64,000 nt of DNA from NCBI RefSeq assembly GCF_014635485.1, contig NZ_BMCX01000004.1:62001-126000 (forward strand). The letters are read 5' to 3'. This DNA comes from Corynebacterium pelargi. GTDB taxonomy: Bacteria > Actinomycetota > Actinomycetes > Mycobacteriales > Mycobacteriaceae. The notes under the pieces were generated by a model. That model saw only the letters and a program-made list of their open reading frames with translations, was not told where the DNA came from and searched no databases. This document shows positions 44,224-51,006 of this stretch, one piece after another (the stretch's first letter is position 1; the number at the start of each line of letters is the position of its first letter). The position numbers were made by a program, and so were the translations under genes.

Positions 44224-44787
44224 GTGCTGTATTCCGACCACGACATCAAAGAGGCCATCGATGCCGGTGACCTCAAAATTGAGCCCTTTGCCCCCGAGCT
44301 GATCCAGCCTTCTTCGGTGGATGTGCGCATGGACCGCTTCTTCCGCGTGTTCAATAATTCGCGTTATACCCACATCGATCCGAAGCAGCAGCAAGATGAG
44401 CTGACCAGTTTGGTTGAGGTGGCCGAAGACGAACCCTTCGTGCTGCACCCTGGTGAGTTTGTGCTTGGTTCCACGCTGGAGAAGTTCACCTTGCCTGCTC
44501 ATATGGCAGGCAGGCTTGAGGGGAAGTCTTCTTTGGGGCGTCTTGGTTTGCTTACGCACTCAACTGCGGGATTCATCGACCCCGGCTTCTCCGGCTACAT
44601 CACCTTGGAGCTTTCCAATGTGGCAAATCTGCCTATCACCTTGTGGCCGGGCATGAAGGTTGGACAGCTCGCGCTGTTTAAGATGACGAGCCCGGCTGAG
44701 GTTCCTTATGGTTCTGGGGCATTGGGCTCGAAGTATCAGGGGCAACGAGGCCCGACACCGAGCAAGGCTTACTTGAACTTTAGGTAA
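44224..44787 (+). CDS. dcd: dCTP deaminase (probably bifunctional, dUMP-forming)
   Basis: A 187-residue trimeric nucleotide deaminase of the dUTPase fold. [15 protein letters not shown] near residue 98 and [21 protein letters not shown] (core [10 protein letters not shown] near 119) contain the substrate loop and catalytic Glu seen in actinobacterial Dcd, which turns dCTP directly into dUMP. The start is GTG 44224, with no ribosome site and TACACT as a possible -10 just upstream, so it is probably leaderless. Four bases separate it from ugd, matching the M. tuberculosis dcd-udgA order. Confidence 0.95.
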   Translation: MLYSDHDIKEAIDAGDLKIEPFAPELIQPSSVDVRMDRFFRVFNNSRYTHIDPKQQQDELTSLVEVAEDEPFVLHPGEFVLGSTLEKFTLPAHMAGRLEGKSSLGRLGLLTHSTAGFIDPGFSGYITLELSNVANLPITLWPGMKVGQLALFKMTSPAEVPYGSGALGSKYQGQRGPTPSKAYLNFR

Positions 44788-44791
44788 AAAT

Positions 44792-46018
44792 ATGCGAATC
44801 AGCGTCATTGGATGCGGTTACCTTGGAGCTACACATGCGGCCTGTCTGGCGGCGTTGGGGCATGAGGTGGTCGGCATCGATGTCGAAGAAGCAAAAATTC
44901 AGACTCTTCGATCCGGAAAAGCGCCCTTTTATGAACCCGGCTTGAACGAGTTGTTACAGAAAAACAACGAGAGGCTGCGTTGGAGCACTGAGCTTGCCGA
45001 CGCAGCCTCTTGCTCTATCCACTTCCTCGCTGTAGGAACCCCCCAAGGCCAACAAGGCCTCGACCTGAGCGCCCTCGAATCAGTGGTGCGTGGGCTTGCA
45101 GGGGTACTGCAGGGTGAGGATCACTTGATCGTTGGCAAATCCACCGTCCCGCCCGGCACCGCGGCGCACTTGGAATCGCTATGCGATATTGAAGTGGCTT
45201 GGAATCCTGAGTTTTTAAGGGAAACCCGCGGCGTGGAAGATACGCTGCGACCAAGCCGCATCGTCATCGGCGCCCGCACTGCCCGAGCAGATCAGCTCCT
45301 GCGTGAACTGTGGGCCGTGCCCATTGGGCGTGGCTGCCCGGTAGTTTCGTGTGATCGCGAAACAGCAGAGATGGTCAAGCTGGCCTCCAATGCTTTTTTG
45401 GCCACCAAGCTGAGCTTTATTAACGCCATCGGAAACGTGTGTGTAGAAGTAGGCGCGGATACCTCCACTTTGGCCAAGGCAATGGGCTTGGATCCTCGTA
45501 TTGGCCAGAAGTTTATGCACGCCGGCTTGGGCTTTGGTGGGGGATGCTTGCCAAAGGATATTCGTGGCCTTGGGCATATTGCCGAAGAAGTGGGCGCCAC
45601 CTCTGCTGTGGGGTTGCTACGCCACGTAGATGCAGTCAATGCTCGCCAGCGCCAGCGCGCCATCGAAGGCTTAGGTGATGTGCGCGGCAAGCGTGTGGCA
45701 GTGCTTGGCACCGCGTTTAAGGCGGGCACCGACGATACCCGCGATTCGCCAGCAATTGATGTGGCTTCGCAGATCAAAGCAGCCGGTGGCACACCATGTA
45801 GTTATGACCCGATGGCACCGTGTGACGTCGATAAGCTCGAAGCAGCCTTACGTGGTGCGCATGGTGTGGTGATTGCAACCGAGTGGCGAGAATTCGCCAT
45901 GATCGATCCGGCGTGGGCCAGGGGGCTTGTGGTGGAACCACTAGTGGTGGATGCTCGCGGAGTGCTGGATAAAGGCGCCTGGCAAGCCGCCGGGTGGAAG
46001 GTGGTCAGACTCGCCTGA
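44792..46018 (+). CDS. ugd: UDP-glucose 6-dehydrogenase
   Basis: A 408-residue UDP-glucose/GDP-mannose dehydrogenase that oxidises UDP-glucose to UDP-glucuronate with two NAD+, supplying sugar for envelope glycans. The N-terminal NAD site is VIGCGYLGATHAACLAALGH, the substrate-binding EPGLNELL appears near residue 50, and the catalytic Cys lies in GLGFGGGCLPKDIRGL near residue 250. The C-terminal half has GTAFKAGTDDTRDSPA. An AGGTAAAA ribosome site overlaps the end of dcd. It ends about 100 bases before metP. Confidence 0.94.
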   Translation: MRISVIGCGYLGATHAACLAALGHEVVGIDVEEAKIQTLRSGKAPFYEPGLNELLQKNNERLRWSTELADAASCSIHFLAVGTPQGQQGLDLSALESVVRGLAGVLQGEDHLIVGKSTVPPGTAAHLESLCDIEVAWNPEFLRETRGVEDTLRPSRIVIGARTARADQLLRELWAVPIGRGCPVVSCDRETAEMVKLASNAFLATKLSFINAIGNVCVEVGADTSTLAKAMGLDPRIGQKFMHAGLGFGGGCLPKDIRGLGHIAEEVGATSAVGLLRHVDAVNARQRQRAIEGLGDVRGKRVAVLGTAFKAGTDDTRDSPAIDVASQIKAAGGTPCSYDPMAPCDVDKLEAALRGAHGVVIATEWREFAMIDPAWARGLVVEPLVVDARGVLDKGAWQAAGWKVVRLA

Positions 46019-46038
46019 GTAAATAACCAACGCGAGAT

Positions 46039-46068
46039 TTGGGCTTTGCTGCATCTTTGCGCTTAGAT
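46039..46068 (+). promoter_or_regulatory. Candidate promoter for metPS
   Basis: TTGGGC at 46039-46044 and TTAGAT at 46063-46068 are separated by 18 bases, about 50 bases before the metP start. I see no TAGAC-type McbR site nearby. Confidence 0.4.
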
Positions 46069-46117
46069 TTCAGCAGACAGGGCACACCCTCAGCCCTGGG
46101 CAAAGGAGCAAGCAACA

Positions 46118-47725
46118 GTGTCTAAAGCACGTGAAACCTTCGCCGGACGTTCCATGTTCATCTTCGCCGCCATCGGCTCGGCGATTGGACTCGGCAACAT
46201 CTGGCGATTCCCCTATATCTCATACGATAACGGCGGCGGCGCCTTCCTCTTTCCCTACGTCATCGCACTGCTGACTGCTGGTGTGCCGGTGCTCATCCTC
46301 GACTACGTACTCGGGCACCGTTTTCGCGGCTCGGCGCCACTGATCTGGCGTCGAATTTCCAAGCGCACAGAAGCAGTGGGCTGGGTGCAAGTAGGCATTA
46401 CCTTCATCATCGCCGTCTACTACTGCGTGATCCTCGCGTGGGCTGCCATGTACACCTGGTACTCCTTCAAGCTGAGCTGGGGTGAAGATCCCAACGCCTT
46501 CTTCTTCGAGCAGTACCTCCACGCCGATACCACCTCCCTGAACTCCACTGAGGTGATCTGGCCAATCTTTATCGTGCTTGGCGTTGTATGGCTCGCACTG
46601 ACCGCCGTGATGGCGATGGGCGTGCGCAAAGGCATGGGTTTGCTTTCTCAAATCTCCGTGCCGGTGCTGATCCTGCTCTTCTTAATTCTTGTGGTGCGCG
46701 CCTTGTTCCTCCCCGGCGCCTCCGTGGGCCTAGAGGCATTTTTCACCCCCGATTGGTCGGCGCTGTTTAACCCGCAGGTATGGATGGCCGCCTATGGCCA
46801 GATCTTCTACTCGCTGGCCATCGCCTTCGGCATCATGATGACGCAGGCCTCCTACCTCAAGCGCCGCTCAGATATCTCGGGCCTTGGCGCAGTCGTTGGG
46901 CTTTCCAATTCTGCCTTCGAGGTGCTCGCCGGCATCGGCGTGTTCGCCACCTTGGGCTTTATGGCCGCAAGCCAGGGAAGCGCGGTAGATGAGGTTGTCA
47001 GCTCCGGTATTGGCCTGGCCTTTGTGGCCTTCCCAACCATCATCAACGCGATGCCAGGCGGCCCCTTCTTCGGCGTGCTGTTCTTCGGCTCACTCTTCCT
47101 CGCTGGTTTCACCTCACTGGTCACCATCGTGGAAGTAGTCGTTGCTGGCATCCAAGAAAAGCTCCACCTGGGTCGCCGCCGTGCATCGGTGCTCGTATGC
47201 ATTGCCTGCGCCATTCCGTCCATGGTGTTCTTCCCCGTCACCACAGGCCTTGCCACCTTGGACATCGTGGACAAGTTCGTCAACGTGGTGGGCATCGTCT
47301 TTATCGCGCTGGTGTCTATTGTGCTGATCGGCTGGATACTCAAGCGCCTGCCTGAGCTGCGCGCCCACGTCAATGCCGTCAGCTCCATCCGCCTTGGTCG
47401 TTGGTGGGATCTCTCGCTGATGGTGATTACTCCCATCGTGCTGGGTACCACCTTCGTGCTTGAGGTAGCCACGTTGCTCAGCGAAGGTTATGAGGGCTAT
47501 CCAAGTGGCAAGGTCCTGATCTTTGGCTGGGGCTTGGCTATCTTCCTCTACGGCGGGGCACTGATTATGTCGAAGATTCCGTGGCCAAAGGGCACCATCG
47601 TCGATGGTCCGCCGCAGGGAGACTTCGGTGTTCCTCTAACGGGTAAGGGTGCGCCTTTTGGCCAGCATCTGGATAACCCCTATGAGTCTTTGAATGAGCG
47701 TCGAGCACGATTGGAGCGCAAGTAA
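46118..47725 (+). CDS. metP: Sodium-dependent methionine/alanine transporter MetP (NSS family)
   Basis: A 535-residue neurotransmitter:sodium symporter with about 12 helices. The N-terminal IGSAIGLGNIWRFPYISYDNGGGAF (core GLGNIWRFPY, residues about 25-34) is the hallmark of the family, with the sodium and substrate sites. The second-half AIAFGIMMTQASYLKR and GLSNSAFEVLAG are also typical. Followed without a gap by metS, the small subunit required for uptake in C. glutamicum, which makes the methionine/alanine assignment firm. The start codon is GTG 46118, after GCAAAGGAGCAAGCAACA. Confidence 0.92.
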   Translation: MSKARETFAGRSMFIFAAIGSAIGLGNIWRFPYISYDNGGGAFLFPYVIALLTAGVPVLILDYVLGHRFRGSAPLIWRRISKRTEAVGWVQVGITFIIAVYYCVILAWAAMYTWYSFKLSWGEDPNAFFFEQYLHADTTSLNSTEVIWPIFIVLGVVWLALTAVMAMGVRKGMGLLSQISVPVLILLFLILVVRALFLPGASVGLEAFFTPDWSALFNPQVWMAAYGQIFYSLAIAFGIMMTQASYLKRRSDISGLGAVVGLSNSAFEVLAGIGVFATLGFMAASQGSAVDEVVSSGIGLAFVAFPTIINAMPGGPFFGVLFFGSLFLAGFTSLVTIVEVVVAGIQEKLHLGRRRASVLVCIACAIPSMVFFPVTTGLATLDIVDKFVNVVGIVFIALVSIVLIGWILKRLPELRAHVNAVSSIRLGRWWDLSLMVITPIVLGTTFVLEVATLLSEGYEGYPSGKVLIFGWGLAIFLYGGALIMSKIPWPKGTIVDGPPQGDFGVPLTGKGAPFGQHLDNPYESLNERRARLERK

Positions 47726-47884
47726 ATGTCGACAACAACAATCGTGGTGATGGTGCTCTACCTCGCGGTGGTGTGGGGTTTGCTGCTGCTTGCCGCAATC
47801 CACTTGGCTCGTACTGATGACGAGGCGATTGGAACACTAGGCGCCGCTGATCTTGATGATCTGCCCCAATACACACGCACATAA
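47726..47884 (+). CDS. metS: MetS small subunit of the methionine/alanine transporter
   Basis: A 52-residue single-helix protein starting MSTTTIVVMVLYLAVVWGLL, with a short acidic cytoplasmic or outer tail ending in QYTRT. Its size, position one base after the metP stop and helix-plus-acidic-tail layout match MetS of C. glutamicum MetPS. The AGCGCAAGTAA before the ATG provides weak ribosome binding, so coupling to metP translation is likely. A terminator follows ten bases later. Confidence 0.9.
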   Translation: MSTTTIVVMVLYLAVVWGLLLLAAIHLARTDDEAIGTLGAADLDDLPQYTRT

Positions 47885-47893
47885 CGCAACAAC

Positions 47894-47924
47894 AGCCCGG
47901 GCTTAGGCTCGGGCTTTTGCTTTT
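47894..47924 (+). terminator. Terminator after metPS
   Basis: AGCCCGGGC and GGCTCGGGCT form a stem with one G-U pair around a short TTA-type loop, followed by TTTTGCTTTT. It lies between metS and the convergent YibE/F gene and may serve both. Confidence 0.85.
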
Positions 47925-47948
47925 CGACGAACCCCTGTGCGCTGAGTT

Positions 47949-49130
47949 CTATGGCCTAGCCCTATGCCGCGCGTGGCGAGGGGCTTTGTGTTCCTCCCGC
48001 GGCGTGGTCCAGGCGGCAATCAAGGTGGTGATGGGGACGGCAAGCGTGAGCGCCAAGATGCCGATGGCTGAACGCAGCAACTCGGTGGCCATGACGTCGC
48101 TGGTGAGTGTCTGAGAAAGGGATCGTTCAGAAAGGCTGAGCAGTAACAGCAGCGGCAAGGACGCGCCGGTGTAAGTCAGAACCAAGGTGTACATCATGGA
48201 GGCAATATGGTCTTGCCCCACCTTCATGGCGCCAAAGAAAAGGCGCAGGGGACGTGCCTTGGGGTCTAGGGAGGAGAGTTCTTGCACCGTGGATGCCTGA
48301 GCAATAGTTACGTCATTGAGCACTCCCAAGGCGCCGATAATAAAACCGCACAGCATGAGCCCCTGAATAGATACTTGCGGCAAATACAGTAGGACTTGGA
48401 GGTTATCCTCCTGGCCTAGGCCGCGAACATGCGTGTGTTGGAGCGAAAGCTGCGCCAGGGCTGCGGCAACGCACAGGGCGGTCAACGTTCCTGCTAATGC
48501 GGAAGCGCTTTTCCAATTCATGCCGTGCACAAAGAAAACGGCGAGCAGGAGGATCACTGAGCCGCTGAGTAGCGCCACGGCTGCCGGATTAGTGCCATTG
48601 GCAAGCGCTGGCAGGGTGAAGACCGCTACCACCGCCATTGCCATCACTAGGCCAATGATTGCTCGCACCCCTCGCCATAACGCAAGGGCACTGACAGCGG
48701 CGATGGTCAGCAGCGCCCACAGCAGCAGCGGGGTATCACGTTTGAAATCCACAAACGCGAGCTGCTCATTGAGCAAGATGTGCTGGCCTACTTCAAGATC
48801 CGGCTCGCCGGGGGTTCCGGTGTTCAGGATTAAGGTTCTGTCACCGTCTGCGAGCTCGGCAATGACCCAGGTGCAATTGGCGTCTTGGCCTGGAATGTGG
48901 CGCGGGGAGGTGCTAAAACGCTGACCCACCTGATCGCTGGTGCAACTGCCCTCAGTGACGGCGACGACGGTGGCGTCGACAAGCTTTTGCCCAAGGCTGA
49001 ATGTTTGGCTAAAGCTCGGGGAAACTTCGGGGGCCGTGCGTGGCCAAAATACGGCGAGGCCAATCGCGGTGCCGAGCGTGCAGCAAAGAAGAAAGATGAT
49101 GAGCAAGCGCTGGGGTAGGGACTTGCTCAT
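47949..49130 (-). CDS. YibE/F-family membrane protein
   Basis: A 393-residue protein: an N-terminal helix, an extracytoplasmic domain of about 100 residues containing Cys (GSCTSDQ, ANCTWV), then eight or so helices with the family stretch GALGVLNDVTIAQASTVQEL (core LNDVTIAQAS, near residue 275) and GQDHIASMMYTLVLTYTGASLPLLLL. The family is widespread in Gram-positive bacteria and has no established function. The C-terminus is basic and His-rich (ARHRARP). Gene order: alaT lies just upstream in the same direction with a 13-base gap. Confidence 0.85.
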   Translation of the reverse strand: MSKSLPQRLLIIFLLCCTLGTAIGLAVFWPRTAPEVSPSFSQTFSLGQKLVDATVVAVTEGSCTSDQVGQRFSTSPRHIPGQDANCTWVIAELADGDRTLILNTGTPGEPDLEVGQHILLNEQLAFVDFKRDTPLLLWALLTIAAVSALALWRGVRAIIGLVMAMAVVAVFTLPALANGTNPAAVALLSGSVILLLAVFFVHGMNWKSASALAGTLTALCVAAALAQLSLQHTHVRGLGQEDNLQVLLYLPQVSIQGLMLCGFIIGALGVLNDVTIAQASTVQELSSLDPKARPLRLFFGAMKVGQDHIASMMYTLVLTYTGASLPLLLLLSLSERSLSQTLTSDVMATELLRSAIGILALTLAVPITTLIAAWTTPREEHKAPRHARHRARP

Positions 49131-49143
49131 TGGCTGATGCTCC

Positions 49144-50391
49144 TTATTGCTTATAGTCGGCGAGGAAGTTGCCTAGGCGGTCCAGGGCCTCGGAGAGCTG
49201 GGAGGCCCAGGGGAGGGTGACTACTCGGAAGTGGTCGGGCTTATCCCAGTTGAAGCCGGTGCCTTGCACCATCAAGATTTTTTCTGCGCGCAACAGATCC
49301 AGCATGAGCTGGGCGTCGTCATGAATATCATAGTAGTTGAGATCAATTTTCGGGAAGGCGTAGAGCGCGCCCATGGGCTTCACGCAGCTAATGCCAGGGA
49401 TCTGGTTCAGCTTCTCGTATGTGACATTGCGCTGTTCGGTCAAGCGGCCGGAGGCGGAAGTGAGATCATAAATCGACTGCCTACCGCCTAATGCCACCTG
49501 GATGGCATGTTGGGCTGGAACATTGGGGCACAAGCGAGTACCGGCGAGCAAGTCCAAGCCTTCAATAAAACCGCGTGCATACTGCTTGGGGCCAGTCACC
49601 ACCATCCAGCCGGCGCGGTAGCCAGCCACGCGGTAGGCCTTAGACAAGCCGTTATAGGTGATGCACAGCAGGTCGGGTGCCAGGGTGGCAATGGAGATGT
49701 GCTCGGCATCGTCATAGAGGATGCGATCATAGATCTCATCAGCGAGAATCAGCAGGTCATGCTCGCGGGCAATGTCCACGATCTGCTGCAGCACCTTGCG
49801 CGAATACACCGCACCCGTGGGATTATTCGGGTTAATCACCACGATGGCCTTGGTGTTTTCATTTACCTTGGATTTGATGTCTTCGATGGAAGGGTTCCAA
49901 TCGTCTTCTTCATCGCACAGGTAATGCACCGGCTTACCACCGGCCAGGGAAGTCGCGGCCGTCCACAGGGGATAGTCCGGCTTGGGAATGAGTACCTCAT
50001 CGCCGTCGTTGAGCAAGGCCTGGGTGGTCATGGAAATCAGCTCTGACACACCATTGCCCAGATAAACGTCCTCCACGTCGAAGGAGGGGAAGCCGGGGAT
50101 CACCTCATAGCGAGTCACAATGGCGCGGCGAGCAGGGATGATGCCCTTAGAAGTGGAATAGCCCTGGGAGGTGGGCAGCGCGGCGATCATGTCGCGCATA
50201 ATCACATCGGGTGCCTCAAAGCCGAAGACGGCGGGGTTGCCGGTGTTGAGCTTTAAAATGCGGTGCCCGTCGAGCTCCATGCGCTCGGCTTCGGCCGTCA
50301 CTGGTCCGCGAATCTCATACAGCACATCTTTTAGCTTCTCGGACTGGTCAAAAGTGCGGCGAATGCGGCGCTGGTTCTCGTTGCTGCTCAT
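49144..50391 (-). CDS. alaT: Alanine aminotransferase AlaT
   Basis: A 415-residue class I PLP aminotransferase that interconverts pyruvate plus glutamate with alanine plus 2-oxoglutarate, supplying alanine and buffering pyruvate. VINPNNPTGAVYS holds the Asn and Pro contacts, LADEIYDRILYD the conserved Asp and Tyr, and TYNGLSKAYRVAGYRAGW the PLP lysine near residue 245. ATG 50391 (MSSNENQ) is preferred over the ATG two codons upstream. The neighbours, an Fe-S oxidoreductase and DUF1707 gene, follow the actinobacterial Rv0337c-Rv0338c arrangement. Confidence 0.92.
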   Translation of the reverse strand: MSSNENQRRIRRTFDQSEKLKDVLYEIRGPVTAEAERMELDGHRILKLNTGNPAVFGFEAPDVIMRDMIAALPTSQGYSTSKGIIPARRAIVTRYEVIPGFPSFDVEDVYLGNGVSELISMTTQALLNDGDEVLIPKPDYPLWTAATSLAGGKPVHYLCDEEDDWNPSIEDIKSKVNENTKAIVVINPNNPTGAVYSRKVLQQIVDIAREHDLLILADEIYDRILYDDAEHISIATLAPDLLCITYNGLSKAYRVAGYRAGWMVVTGPKQYARGFIEGLDLLAGTRLCPNVPAQHAIQVALGGRQSIYDLTSASGRLTEQRNVTYEKLNQIPGISCVKPMGALYAFPKIDLNYYDIHDDAQLMLDLLRAEKILMVQGTGFNWDKPDHFRVVTLPWASQLSEALDRLGNFLADYKQ

Positions 50392-50400
50392 TCCCACATG

Positions 50401-51006
50401 TTAGCGCTGACGGAAGCGCTTGAGAACATCAGAGGCAATTTCTGTTGCCGCCGTATTCATTTCCTCGCGACGCATCTTGCGCTGGGCGCGCTGCTGCGCC
50501 TTTTGCGCTTGAGCCTGAGCCTCTAAGGCTGCAATTTCCTCACGCTGTGCGGCAGTGATCTCGCGGATGCGCTCCCGTTCCAACTGCTTAGGGCTCGGGG
50601 CATGCCAAGAAGCAGGGCCTACCTTCATCACATAGAGCAGGATGTACACGGCAGGGATAAGGAAGAAGAGCGGAGCAAGCTGCTCCCAACCCGAGATAAG
50701 CGCCAGCACAGCGACGGAACTTAAACCCATGATCCCGCCACGGATATTGCGCCCCGACTTCCGCGAAGCCTCGATTTCCTCCAAGCTGTACATCTGCGTT
50801 GGAGCAATAGTGCGCTGATGCTGGGGAAGGTCGTCGAACATCTGCAGCAGTTCGCTTCGCATGGTGGCCGCAGCCACTTGCTGCACGCGCTCGTCATATT
50901 CCACAAACGTCAGGCGCCCTTGGGCGTAGTGGGCACCAAGTTGCTCCATTGCTTGTCGACGTTCTTCGTCGCCAATTCGGTAATCGGGTGAATACGGGTT
51001 AGTCAT
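50401..51006 (-). CDS. DUF1707/SHOCT-like membrane protein
   Basis: A 201-residue protein with the DUF1707 motif at its start (RIGDEERRQAMEQLGAHYAQGRL, core RIGDEERRQAMEQL, then FVEYDERVQQV), two hydrophobic segments near residues 93-127 and a long basic/Gln-rich coiled coil at the C-terminus (REEIAALEAQAQAQKAQQRA). ATG 51006 overlaps the upstream Fe-S gene by eight bases. The upstream continuation of this frame is only the shadow of the proline-rich repeat and is not part of the gene. Function unknown. Confidence 0.83.
   Translation of the reverse strand: MTNPYSPDYRIGDEERRQAMEQLGAHYAQGRLTFVEYDERVQQVAAATMRSELLQMFDDLPQHQRTIAPTQMYSLEEIEASRKSGRNIRGGIMGLSSVAVLALISGWEQLAPLFFLIPAVYILLYVMKVGPASWHAPSPKQLERERIREITAAQREEIAALEAQAQAQKAQQRAQRKMRREEMNTAATEIASDVLKRFRQR

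Noticed and set aside
46019-46117. Riboswitch (S-box or SAM type) ahead of metP
   Set aside because: The gap is under 100 bases with no recognisable conserved riboswitch core; only an ordinary promoter-like pair of hexamers is visible.
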